64,000 nt of DNA, from assembly GCA_029262995.1 (NCBI GenBank), contig JAJCYH010000024.1:62001-126000 (forward strand), given 5' to 3'. This stretch comes from Saprospiraceae bacterium (GTDB lineage: Bacteria > Bacteroidota > Bacteroidia > Chitinophagales > Saprospiraceae). This document shows, in pieces, positions 25,767 through 35,053 of the stretch. Position numbers and translations under genes: made by a program. The stretch's first letter is position 1. The number at the start of each line of letters is the position of its first letter. Under the pieces are notes generated by a model. That model did not search any database, had not been told where the DNA came from, and worked only from the letters and a program-made list of their open reading frames with translations.

Positions 25767-27995
25767 TTATTCGTGTAGTAATTTGGCTAGCTTTTTACCA
25801 TATTTGATAAAGGCCATTGTCTCATCAGTTCTTGCTAATTTTATTTTATCAAAAATCAATAGAGCTTCACCATTACTTTCAATGTGATAGATCTGTTGTT
25901 TTTCAAAGAACTGGATGATTCTGTGGTCAAAAAATTCTCTGATCTTTTCTTCATCCTTTCCCATTAGTAGAAATTTATTGGAAAATTTGGTATACATTTT
26001 AAAGTCAATATCTATATAGCCCGTAAAAGCCATAACACGATCAAATATTTTATCTAGGACCCCTTCTTTTTCCATTGAGAAAACAGGAATGTTTCTATTC
26101 AATTTTAGGATCATTACAGTAGCGTTAAATACTTCTGCGGTAAATGCTGCTCCTTCACTGAATGTAACATCTGCAATTTCCCAATTTACCCCTAACTCTT
26201 TGTAAGTACCTTTTATCGAATTTGATTTGAGTTCTAATTGTCTTAATTCAAAAAAGTGAAAATTTCGGAGATATGAAGTATTCCAATCAACCTGATCGGA
26301 AAATTGATATTCTTTCTCTTCAGCCAAATTTTTTAATCTAATTTGTCTAGGTGATAACTTAGTGCTGAAACTGCTATGTGAAATCTTTAAGGCTTTGTTA
26401 TGATTGGATGAAGACACATGTGCGTCTAGGCCTTCAATAACAACATTTCCTCCATCGGTTTTGTACATTTTCAAATAATCAATAAGATATTCCATTAAGG
26501 TCATCCCAACTAATCTCGTATTCGATAAATCTATTGTTACATTTTCTTTTGGAGGAATATTATTAATTAATTTGCTAAGTGATGGAATACTTAGAAAATT
26601 TGCAATTCCATGAACTTTTAGTATGTAGTCGCCTTCTTCCGTAATAAAGACATTTGTTTTATTTGAAAACGTTTCTCTGAAAAATTGTCCAACAGGCATT
26701 CTTGAAAGTAGGATATGTACTAATAATGCAAAGACTGTTCCTCCAAGAATACCCCACAATAGATCTGAGTATAAAGTAATTGCAACTGTAACAACCATAA
26801 ATATAAGTTGCTCTATCCCCATTTCATACATTTTTTTGAATACACTAGGAGAAGATAACCTAAAGCCAATATACACTAATATTGCAGCTAATGCAGCTAA
26901 TGGTATTTTTTGTATTAAAGAGGATAGTAGTAAAATGAATAGCACAATTAAAATTCCGTGATAGAAATTTGACCACTTAGTTTTAGCATTATTGCTAATA
27001 TTAACAGTACTTCGTACAATAACAGTAATAATTGGAAGTCCTCCAATGGCACCAGATATTGCGGTCGCCAAACCTACGCCAATTAAGTCCTTATCTAAGT
27101 TTGTTTTTCGCTTGTAAGGATCAAGTTTATCTACAGCTTTTGCCATTGCCAAAGTCTGTATAGATGCTATCAGTGTTATTGATAGCACTGCTAACCAAAA
27201 CTTATAATCGGACATCCTACTGAAATTAGGAAACATAAATGCTTCCATGATATTATCAGGTACATTTATAAGCATATGAGGTCCAAATGCATATTCTTTG
27301 CCTACAATAGAGATGCTATGAGCTTCGAAAAAATTAAACATGTATGCCGCGATAATTGAAAATACAAGTACCCAAAGCGAAGCTGGGAAATAATGAAAGA
27401 GTCTAGATTGTATTTTTGGAATTATGACAAGAAGTACAATGCCAACTAAAGAGATGCCAAAAATGATAGGATGGATATTAGGTATTTCAGTAAATATAGA
27501 TTTTAATAATTCAATAGTACTATTGGCATCAGGATGTGTACCCATAGCTATATGAACTTGGGTCGAAAAAATGACAATACCTATTGCTACCATTATACCC
27601 TGAATAACGGATGAAGGGATTATTTCTGCGAAACGACCTAGTTTTAATGCACCAAGAAATATTTGGATAAGTCCAGATATGCAAATTGCCGCTAAAACAT
27701 AATTTAATGTTTGACCTGTTCCGTCTTCAAGTGAATAGATTGCGGATAAAATCACGGCAATTAAGCCTGCCGCAGGTCCATTGATGGCTAGATGGCTTCC
27801 TCTGAAAGGTGTGGCAACTATTCCGCCGATTACAGCTGAAATCAGTCCTGCTATAGGTGGTGCACCAGAAGCTGCAGCCACACCTAAGCCTAAAGGGAGC
27901 GCAACCAAAGAAACACTTATGGCAGCCAGGAAATCAGATCGCCAATGCTTGATAATTCCTTTCCAGCCACTTTCAGGCAATTCGTGGATATCCAT
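25767..27995 (-). CDS. SulP-family anion transporter with STAS domain
   Basis: The protein has 742 residues. The membrane part (about 15-430) has SLVALPLGLGVAAASGAPP near the N-terminus, GSHLAINGPAAGLIAV and AISGAIGGLPIITVIVRST, hallmarks of SulP/SLC26 transporters for sulfate, bicarbonate or related anions. The STAS domain (about 450-560) contains VTIDLSNTRLVGMTLMEYL. A further 180 residues (about 560-742) of unknown type extend beyond STAS, making it longer than usual. No carbonic anhydrase gene is adjacent, so sulfate and bicarbonate remain equally possible. Confidence 0.88.
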   Translation of the reverse strand: MDIHELPESGWKGIIKHWRSDFLAAISVSLVALPLGLGVAAASGAPPIAGLISAVIGGIVATPFRGSHLAINGPAAGLIAVILSAIYSLEDGTGQTLNYVLAAICISGLIQIFLGALKLGRFAEIIPSSVIQGIMVAIGIVIFSTQVHIAMGTHPDANSTIELLKSIFTEIPNIHPIIFGISLVGIVLLVIIPKIQSRLFHYFPASLWVLVFSIIAAYMFNFFEAHSISIVGKEYAFGPHMLINVPDNIMEAFMFPNFSRMSDYKFWLAVLSITLIASIQTLAMAKAVDKLDPYKRKTNLDKDLIGVGLATAISGAIGGLPIITVIVRSTVNISNNAKTKWSNFYHGILIVLFILLLSSLIQKIPLAALAAILVYIGFRLSSPSVFKKMYEMGIEQLIFMVVTVAITLYSDLLWGILGGTVFALLVHILLSRMPVGQFFRETFSNKTNVFITEEGDYILKVHGIANFLSIPSLSKLINNIPPKENVTIDLSNTRLVGMTLMEYLIDYLKMYKTDGGNVVIEGLDAHVSSSNHNKALKISHSSFSTKLSPRQIRLKNLAEEKEYQFSDQVDWNTSYLRNFHFFELRQLELKSNSIKGTYKELGVNWEIADVTFSEGAAFTAEVFNATVMILKLNRNIPVFSMEKEGVLDKIFDRVMAFTGYIDIDFKMYTKFSNKFLLMGKDEEKIREFFDHRIIQFFEKQQIYHIESNGEALLIFDKIKLARTDETMAFIKYGKKLAKLLHE

Positions 27996-28235
27996 TAAAT
28001 TCAGATAATTTTACTCAAAGGGGCTAAGGTACTAAAATGAGTCCATAGGGATTAAAAAGATATTTATTACTAGTTACTTGGAATAATCAAAAATCATGAT
28101 CTCTGAACCTAATAAAGTGAAAAGTTCATTATTGGTTTGGTTCAGATCGGTCTAATTACCAAGAGTTAACAGTAATTAAAGATTGAAATCTGATTGTAGA
28201 ATTAGCAGTTTTGAACTATAGTTAAATTCTCTAAA

Positions 28236-29165
28236 TTACTTATAAATAAAAGTTCCTACCAAAACACTTTTTGGATTTTTTTCTCCTCCTACGATATATA
28301 TATTATCCTCCATTGAAGTAATTCCGAATCTATTTCTTTTATGTATTAGAGGATTTAGTTTTTGCCATGAATTATTTGAGATGTCAAAAACTGCTATTGG
28401 ACCTCTATTGTCAGGAACCCTTCCTCCGATGGCATAAATCTTTTGATCAATCTGCACTAAGCCGAAAAAACCTCTTGGAGTAGGCATATCAGTTTTTTTT
28501 AACCAACTTTGACTAGCTATATCATATTCCTGAACTAACGCCATTGGCCCTGAGTCAGAATATCCTCCAACAACTAACAGTTTATTACCATACGCTATGG
28601 CGGAGTGTCCATGTCTTGGAGGAGATAAGTAAGTCAAGATTGTCCAAGATTTAGTCTTTGGATCATATACTTCAATAGTATTTGAGTTTTTAAAATTTGA
28701 ATCATCAGTTCCTTCCAAACCACCAATGGCATATATTTTTCCGCCACTTGCAACACAGCTTAGTCGACATTTTGCTGTTGGTAAATTGCTCGATTTGCTC
28801 CACTTTTTGTTTTTGATGTTATAGATATCTACTGAATTGGAATATTTAGCTTTATTATCCATTCCACCAATTACATAAATTGAATCTCCTAGAATTACCC
28901 CACCTGAGAATATACGTGGATTTGGTAATGAAGGTAGAGTTGACCAAGTGTCATTTTCTAAAACCTCCATTGTCCCTTCACGGTTTCCGGCTAGGGCATA
29001 AATTTTATCTTCATGAGTTAGTGCTAGATTATATTGGTATTCGAATTGAGGTTCTTGTATATCTATCCATTCAAAACCAACAATCTTCTTATCATTACTA
29101 TTTTGTGAAAGACAAGATTGTTGTGCTATGATCAATAGTAAAAGAATTGAGTTCTTACAGGTCAT
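28236..29165 (-). CDS. exported kelch-repeat protein
   Basis: The protein has 309 residues. A signal peptide with a possible lipobox (IIAQQSCLS) leads into six kelch repeats that together form a beta-propeller. Typical cores are DSIYVIGGMDNKAKYSN, GKIYAIGGLEG, NKLLVVGGYSDSG, QKIYAIGGRVPDN and DNIYIVGGEKNP. There is no T9SS tail, so it is probably periplasmic or a lipoprotein. N-acetylneuraminate epimerases share this fold, but catalytic residues cannot be confirmed. It lies 46 bp downstream of the large T9SS protein. Confidence 0.8.
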   Translation of the reverse strand: MTCKNSILLLLIIAQQSCLSQNSNDKKIVGFEWIDIQEPQFEYQYNLALTHEDKIYALAGNREGTMEVLENDTWSTLPSLPNPRIFSGGVILGDSIYVIGGMDNKAKYSNSVDIYNIKNKKWSKSSNLPTAKCRLSCVASGGKIYAIGGLEGTDDSNFKNSNTIEVYDPKTKSWTILTYLSPPRHGHSAIAYGNKLLVVGGYSDSGPMALVQEYDIASQSWLKKTDMPTPRGFFGLVQIDQKIYAIGGRVPDNRGPIAVFDISNNSWQKLNPLIHKRNRFGITSMEDNIYIVGGEKNPKSVLVGTFIYK

Positions 29166-29211
29166 AAGTATTCTTTTAATTGTACAATCCTAAAACAATT
29201 CCGCCTTATAA

Positions 29212-32200
29212 TTACTGCACAATTACTCTTTGCGTTAACAGTCCTTTTTCTCCTTGTAAATGGATAAAATACATGCCTTGAGACAATCCTTCATCGATGA
29301 AGTCTATTCTGTTAATACCAGATGCTGCTTGACCTTTGTATATTGTCTTTATGATTTTACCATCAATAGATAAGAGTGTAATTCTAATATTTTGTGCTTC
29401 ATCAAGACGATAACTTACAAGGCTTCTTGCAGCCATTGGGTTAGGGAATACGTTCAATTCACCAGCCAAACTTATTGATGGCTCAACTATAGACGACACT
29501 TGTAATTGAGATGTATTTAACGTCCAAACACCTCGTCCATGGGTAGCAACAACGATTTCATCATTGACTAATTTCATTTGCCATACCGAAACGGCTGGAA
29601 GCCCAAGATCAGCAAACTCCCAAGTTGCTCCACCGTTTATAGATTGGAAAATTCCAATTTCTGTACCTGCCCAAATGACATCTTCATCCCAAGGCATAAC
29701 CAATAGGCAGTAAGTTGCTACATTAGGAAAGCCTTCTGATGTTGAGCTAGGGGCATATCCAGAAAGGTCGGTCCATGATCTTCCAAGGTCATTTGTCATA
29801 AGAATCTTAGGTGCAAACTTCTGTGAAAAAAGAACATAGGCTGTTTGAGAATCATTAGGATGTGTCGCTAATCCTGTGATAAGACCTAGCGTTGATTCAG
29901 GGAAATTTCTTGTCTCATTGAATGTTAATCCTCCATCAGCAGAATAACATAATCTTGAATCTGCTGTAATCCTACTGCCTGACCACACATAATCTGGATC
30001 AGCCAAACTAATTGTTATTGGACCTCCCCACGAACCTTGAAAATCCCATCTTTCTGGCATTTCGATTATTTCCCATGTTTCTGCAAAATCTGTTGATCTC
30101 AATACACCAGTATCACTTACCATAAAGACGAGATCTGGGTTGATTTGAGAGGAAGCCAAACGAGAAATAAAAGGTCCTCTTGATTCTGGAAGCGTTATAA
30201 AATCCCAGTTAAGGCCTTGGTCATATGATTTATATAAACGATTAAACTGCGAAGTTTCTAAAAGGAGATTGGTATTTTCATAATGCCATGCAGCTTCAAA
30301 TCCGTCACCACTTGGAGCTTCTGCCCAAATTGAGGTGCTATCAGCATCAAAGGGAGAAAGCCATGTGCCATTGTCTTGGGTTCCGCCAATATATCGATAT
30401 TCTCCATTCATTTTGTCAATGCCATAGAATTGAGATGTATTGAAGCCGTTCAAAGAAATAAATGAACCGTCATTGTACGAATCGCCGGTTTGTTTAAATG
30501 TTTCGCCACTATCCTCTGAATATGCTACACCACCGTCATTTGCGTTAAGCACATAAAATAGTCCTGTTGCAGAATCTTTTGGTAGCATGATAATATTATG
30601 GTGATCTACATGGACACCTTTGGTCCCTACTTGAGCAACCTCAGTATATTGAGTATACCCATCAGCAATAGGTGTAAACGAACTAATTAATCCATCTTCT
30701 TGCTTGGTATTGAAAAACAGAATCCCAAATGGCAATGTATCCTTTGGTCCGGTATAACTTGGTGCACGACCCATGAAAATATAATATTGCGATTTGTATA
30801 CAGGATTGATGGTGGAAATGGTCACATTAGCTGTATCTGAATAATCTATATTATTGGTTGTTACAACATCGTGAATTGGGTTGGACTGTCCAGAAAAATC
30901 ATCAAAGGTCCAAGTGCCATCACCATTGACATCAAATACAGTCATAGCAATTTGTCTGTTGTTTTTACTATCCCATGCTTGAAATGGTACATCAACCATA
31001 GATTCAAAATTAAAATCAAAATTTCCAAGATTAACGCTTATTAAATGTGCTTTGGATGTTAAATTATCGCCTAACCTTATTTCAACATTGATTAAATCTT
31101 CGTCACTTGTTTCCGTGGATATGGGCAGACCGGTAAATAGTGAAAATGCAAGGCCTGTTGGTTCTTCATTAAATTGGCTTCCTTCAATCGGTTTAATAAA
31201 TGGAGCAAGACTATTAAAACCGCCATATTTTGTGATAGTTCCAATTTCCTTACCCATCTTCAATTCCAATATTGGTCCAGCTCCACCCACCCAAATAATA
31301 CTATCATTATAAGGGTGAACAGCAATCGTATTGTCATACCAGCCCTGACTTGCTAGCCAGTTAGGTTGAATTCCATCAAATAGAGGTTCTGTGACTGTAT
31401 TGAAAGTATCTCGTGTAAAATATAATCTTGATCCATTTCCCAATTGGCAAGAAAGATAGATTACACCATCATCGTTTGGTGATATTGCCATTTCTATGCG
31501 TCCTTCTCCATTATTTGGGTTAAAAACATTCGCCCATGTCTCACCTGCATCCTCTGATTTAAATATACCTCGCGAGCTTGCATTAATATACATTGTATTA
31601 AAATTATTTGGTGCAGCGATTATTTGACCAAAAACAGTGTTCGATTGAAGGAATTTTGAAGTCCAAGTTTCTCCACCATCTGTAGATTTCATGATTTGAG
31701 CTAATTGCGTGTCATTATCATTAGTATATCTTGTAGTAGCTAATACTTCATTTTCATTATCAGGGTTTACAATAAGTCTAGATACCTGATCAAACTCTCC
31801 ATTGGTAGTAGCTTCCAAAATATTCCATGATCTTCCTCTATCTGTACTTTTCCAGATTCCAGTACCTACAATTCCATCAATATTATTAAATCCTTCACCG
31901 GTTCCAACATACAGGACATTTTGGTTAGAAGGAGCCATAGCAATTGTAGAAGTAGCCAAACTGCTAAATTCACGTGTAAGTTGTTCCCATGTTTCACCTG
32001 CATTTTCAGTGTACCAAAGACCACCACTTACAGAGCCTACAAACCAAGTACGGCTTGTTGAATCAGCAGGATCGACGACTAATCCACGTACTCTGCCTCC
32101 TACATTTCCAGGACCTCTTTCAATCCACTCAAGATTTTGACGATTTTTGGTAGTAACCAATGATTTTGCTTTTACATACTCTTTAAATCTGTCGCCAGAT

Positions 32201-32400
32201 TTGTATGACGGGCTTGATTTTCCATCGAGAGTTCTGATTAAACTGTGTGCCTGAGCAAATTTGCCTGGTCCTTTAATAATTAAGTCAGTTTTGTTCTGAG
32301 ACGGCGATAAATCATTCTTTTCAACTGTTTGGCAACTGAAAATTAACAGCAGAGAAAAAGTAATTGCAATAATACTTTTGGAAGGTAAAGGTGTTTTCAT
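29212..32400 (-). CDS. large BNR/VPS10-like beta-propeller protein with T9SS tail
   Basis: The protein has 1062 residues. A lipobox-like FSC at residue 23 ends the signal peptide. The body contains many Asp-box (BNR) repeats of the form STDGGETWTS, SEDAGETWANVF, SKTDRGRSW-like and STDFAETWEIIE, typical of sortilin/VPS10-like exo-sialidase-fold propellers. The C-terminal about 85 residues form a T9SS type A domain (LNVFPNPMAARSLVSYRLDE, GMYFIHLQGEKGLLTQR). Such proteins are displayed on or released from the cell. No sialidase catalytic Arg triad is evident, so a binding or structural role is more likely than hydrolysis. Confidence 0.85.
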   Translation of the reverse strand: MKTPLPSKSIIAITFSLLLIFSCQTVEKNDLSPSQNKTDLIIKGPGKFAQAHSLIRTLDGKSSPSYKSGDRFKEYVKAKSLVTTKNRQNLEWIERGPGNVGGRVRGLVVDPADSTSRTWFVGSVSGGLWYTENAGETWEQLTREFSSLATSTIAMAPSNQNVLYVGTGEGFNNIDGIVGTGIWKSTDRGRSWNILEATTNGEFDQVSRLIVNPDNENEVLATTRYTNDNDTQLAQIMKSTDGGETWTSKFLQSNTVFGQIIAAPNNFNTMYINASSRGIFKSEDAGETWANVFNPNNGEGRIEMAISPNDDGVIYLSCQLGNGSRLYFTRDTFNTVTEPLFDGIQPNWLASQGWYDNTIAVHPYNDSIIWVGGAGPILELKMGKEIGTITKYGGFNSLAPFIKPIEGSQFNEEPTGLAFSLFTGLPISTETSDEDLINVEIRLGDNLTSKAHLISVNLGNFDFNFESMVDVPFQAWDSKNNRQIAMTVFDVNGDGTWTFDDFSGQSNPIHDVVTTNNIDYSDTANVTISTINPVYKSQYYIFMGRAPSYTGPKDTLPFGILFFNTKQEDGLISSFTPIADGYTQYTEVAQVGTKGVHVDHHNIIMLPKDSATGLFYVLNANDGGVAYSEDSGETFKQTGDSYNDGSFISLNGFNTSQFYGIDKMNGEYRYIGGTQDNGTWLSPFDADSTSIWAEAPSGDGFEAAWHYENTNLLLETSQFNRLYKSYDQGLNWDFITLPESRGPFISRLASSQINPDLVFMVSDTGVLRSTDFAETWEIIEMPERWDFQGSWGGPITISLADPDYVWSGSRITADSRLCYSADGGLTFNETRNFPESTLGLITGLATHPNDSQTAYVLFSQKFAPKILMTNDLGRSWTDLSGYAPSSTSEGFPNVATYCLLVMPWDEDVIWAGTEIGIFQSINGGATWEFADLGLPAVSVWQMKLVNDEIVVATHGRGVWTLNTSQLQVSSIVEPSISLAGELNVFPNPMAARSLVSYRLDEAQNIRITLLSIDGKIIKTIYKGQAASGINRIDFIDEGLSQGMYFIHLQGEKGLLTQRVIVQ

Positions 32401-32569
32401 TGATCTTATTTGATCGTAATATACTTAATGAATTTTAATAGAATTGAATATTTAAATCAATATTCGCTAAAAATGTCAAGCAAGATTGATAAGAGTAGAA
32501 ATATTTATTAAAGATGAATGATAATCGTAAATAATGCGTCTGAATTTCACATTAATTTTATCCCGAAGT

Positions 32570-33019
32570 TTAGTTTTTATTCCTTAAGAAAGCTCCAGAA
32601 TACTTTTTTCGATTTTTAGCATGATATCTATAGGTTTTAGGGCCAGTATTTGTATCATCAGGACTTGGAATAACCCTATAGGAAATCACTTCTGCAATAT
32701 AGTCTTCTACCCAAGTAACTTTGCCCCCAGGTACTGCATCCTTAAATAGCAATTCTAATGGTTTAGCGAGTAGGATCTCAAATCGTATAGTAGGAAAGGG
32801 GTCAGAAGGTTTGTTTTTATATGCTTTTGATATGATCACGTATTCATTAGTTTCATTATAATCTATATTATAGTCAGATACAAATAATTTATTTGAATAC
32901 TCTATAAGTGGATCATTTAATGATTCTATTGCTGGTGAATTAGACTTTTTGCCGCAAGAGCATGACAATAAGGATGTTAGTAATAGTCCTGATAAAATGT
33001 GTATAAGGAAGGTTCTCAT
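32570..33019 (-). CDS. hypothetical lipoprotein
   Basis: The protein has 149 residues. The signal ends LLTSLLSCSCGKKSN, with the lipidated Cys at about residue 20. The mature part has YNETNEYVIISKAYKNKP, PTIRFEILLAKPLELL and a basic C-terminus. No family is recognised. It reads complete and stands alone. Confidence 0.6.
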   Translation of the reverse strand: MRTFLIHILSGLLLTSLLSCSCGKKSNSPAIESLNDPLIEYSNKLFVSDYNIDYNETNEYVIISKAYKNKPSDPFPTIRFEILLAKPLELLFKDAVPGGKVTWVEDYIAEVISYRVIPSPDDTNTGPKTYRYHAKNRKKYSGAFLRNKN

Positions 33020-33099
33020 CTTTAAGTTTATATGAAATTATAAAATGAATTTCTATTTATAGGATATAATATAGTCTTTCTTTTAAGGAAAGTTATAGT

Positions 33100-33504
33100 C
33101 TAAATAGAGGTGAATGCTCCTTCTTGATAAAGAGAATAAAATAATTCTATGCTTAGAATGCACATAACAAAACCAACCCATCTCAATTTTTTACTTTTAT
33201 TATTGATGTTTTTGACACTTCTTAACCCAATTGATGGAAAGATGAAATAAAGAAAAGCTTTAATAATAAGTAGTAAGCCATAGATGGTTACCAACATTAT
33301 GGGCCAAGTCCATATGAAGTGAAAGGAAAGAATTAAAGAACCCATCCCTAAGGCCAACAAAGCATTGATGATATTACCAGCATTTCCTATTCCTGATAAA
33401 TATTCAAAAAAGTCGATCCAAATATTTACGCGTATAAAATGTGATAGGCCTAATATGAATAGGTTTAAGCAAACTAAGAATTGAATGGATTGAATAATAC
33501 TCAT
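33100..33504 (-). CDS. hypothetical four-TM membrane protein
   Basis: The 134-residue protein has four hydrophobic segments (about 5-24, 38-60, 68-90, 110-128) joined by short loops. It starts MSIIQSIQFLVCLNLFILG. There are no motifs or recognised family; size and topology resemble small DoxX-like proteins, but the characteristic residues are not evident. The function is unknown. Confidence 0.55.
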   Translation of the reverse strand: MSIIQSIQFLVCLNLFILGLSHFIRVNIWIDFFEYLSGIGNAGNIINALLALGMGSLILSFHFIWTWPIMLVTIYGLLLIIKAFLYFIFPSIGLRSVKNINNKSKKLRWVGFVMCILSIELFYSLYQEGAFTSI

Positions 33505-33542
33505 TGTTTATTTTTGAATTTCTTTCAAATAAATTTATTACG

Positions 33543-33641
33543 CTAACCCTTATTAAGATATTTGGCGAGTAAACTTTGAAAATGATGTATCCCTTTTTCT
33601 TTGGTAGGTGAAAATCTTCCAGTGGAATAAACTTTAGCCAT
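33543..33641 (-). other. 32-codon open frame, possible gene tail
   Basis: ATG at 33641 begins MAKVYSTGRFSPTKEKGIHH, then FQSLLAKYLNKG to TAG, just downstream of the APC permease. The composition is protein-like. It could be a tiny gene or a remnant; no family is recognised. Confidence 0.3.
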
Positions 33642-33644
33642 TTT

Positions 33645-34946
33645 TTAATGAAATAATTTCATTTTAATAATATAGATAATACTCACTATTGCAATGAATA
33701 GTAAAGATGATAACATATCTGTTTTGCTTAAGCTACTAAGTAACCATATAATGGCTACTATACCTGCCAAGGGGATAACTAAGCCTCCAGGCACTCTAAA
33801 GTTATTTTTGCTGTTTTTGGGATTTTGTAATCTTAATTTGATCATTGCCAAAATAACAAAAAGGTAAATTAGTAAAATTGCAGTGCTTGCTAGTACGGCC
33901 AATTGTTCAAAACCACCAAAAACGGAAAATAAAAACATCAATGCTGAAAAAATTATAATTGACCAATATGGTGTTGAGAACTTCGGATGAACGGATCCTA
34001 AGAATTTCGGGAAAAGACCATCATTGGCCCCAGCGAATAAAACGCGAGGTGTATTTAAAACATCGGAACTTACAGCACCAAAACATGAGATTGCTGTTAC
34101 TATAAGTATGAGTGTACCTCCAATAGCCCCTACAATGTTATCGGCAACAGCCGCAAGAGGAGCGTCTTTAACAGATTCCAATTCTCCTCCTAGAATGCCT
34201 TGAGTAACGGTTTGTAAAAGCAAATAAATAATAAGAACGGTTCCTCCACCAATCAAGATACCTAAAGGGATGGTGCGTTTTGGATTAATAATTTCACCGC
34301 TTGCTCCAAGGGCAGTTTCAAAGCCTGCAAATGCAAAAAACAGTATCAATGTAGTATTACTAAATGTATTGAGTGAAGGTGTATTGCTTAAAGAAAGGTT
34401 TTCAGTATCTATTAAAGTGATACCAAAAATTATAATACAAATTAATGGTAATATCTTTATTATCGTGATCCATTTAATAAACTTTACACTTTCTTTGGCC
34501 CCTCTAACATTTGTCAATACCAGAAGGCTGAGTAATAGAAAGAACAGTAATGCCCTTACCAATATATTAGATAATGAAGGAAAAATGGCAGTTAATGAAT
34601 TTGCGATAATATTCATTAGAGCGGCACTTCCTAGAATACTCCATCCAAACACTGAAAGCCAGTTAACAAGATAACCAGGGAATTCTCCAAATGCCGCTAC
34701 GACATAAGCATAACTGCCACCTGAGTCTGTAATTTGGGTACCTATTTCAGCATAACATAACATAATGGTCGCCATCATGACACCACAAAACAGGTAGGCA
34801 AATACACTAAAGGCACCAAGCTCAATGCCAACAATTGCTGGTAATGCAAATATTCCTGCCCCTATTGTAATGTTGATTATATTTAGCGATAACCCACTTA
34901 CACCTACAACGCGTTTAAGAGAATTTTCATTCGATGAATTTGACAT
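33645..34946 (-). CDS. APC-family amino acid permease
   Basis: The 433-residue protein has 12 predicted helices. TM1 carries INITIGAGIFALPAIVG, the GxG substrate loop of APC-superfamily transporters. FFAFAGFETALGASGEIINP (TM6) and the NTPRVLFAGANDGLFPKFLG segment between TM8 and TM9 are typical. It imports or exchanges amino acids; specificity cannot be read. The gene is intact. Confidence 0.87.
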   Translation of the reverse strand: MSNSSNENSLKRVVGVSGLSLNIINITIGAGIFALPAIVGIELGAFSVFAYLFCGVMMATIMLCYAEIGTQITDSGGSYAYVVAAFGEFPGYLVNWLSVFGWSILGSAALMNIIANSLTAIFPSLSNILVRALLFFLLLSLLVLTNVRGAKESVKFIKWITIIKILPLICIIIFGITLIDTENLSLSNTPSLNTFSNTTLILFFAFAGFETALGASGEIINPKRTIPLGILIGGGTVLIIYLLLQTVTQGILGGELESVKDAPLAAVADNIVGAIGGTLILIVTAISCFGAVSSDVLNTPRVLFAGANDGLFPKFLGSVHPKFSTPYWSIIIFSALMFLFSVFGGFEQLAVLASTAILLIYLFVILAMIKLRLQNPKNSKNNFRVPGGLVIPLAGIVAIIWLLSSLSKTDMLSSLLFIAIVSIIYIIKMKLFH

Positions 34947-35053
34947 TATTGGTTTTGTTTTGTTTGTACAAGATAATCAACTAATAGAATTATAAGATTA
35001 ATTATTTCAATGTTGAATTTCAAGTAGTATATTATCTTGCAATTCTAGAAATG

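Noticed and set aside
29212-32400. True sialidase activity for the 1062-residue protein
   Set aside because: Asp-boxes are present but the Arg triad and Tyr/Glu pair of GH33 were not found.
34270-34674. Plus-strand 134-codon frame
   Set aside because: It is antisense to the APC permease helices and is explained by their hydrophobic codon pattern.
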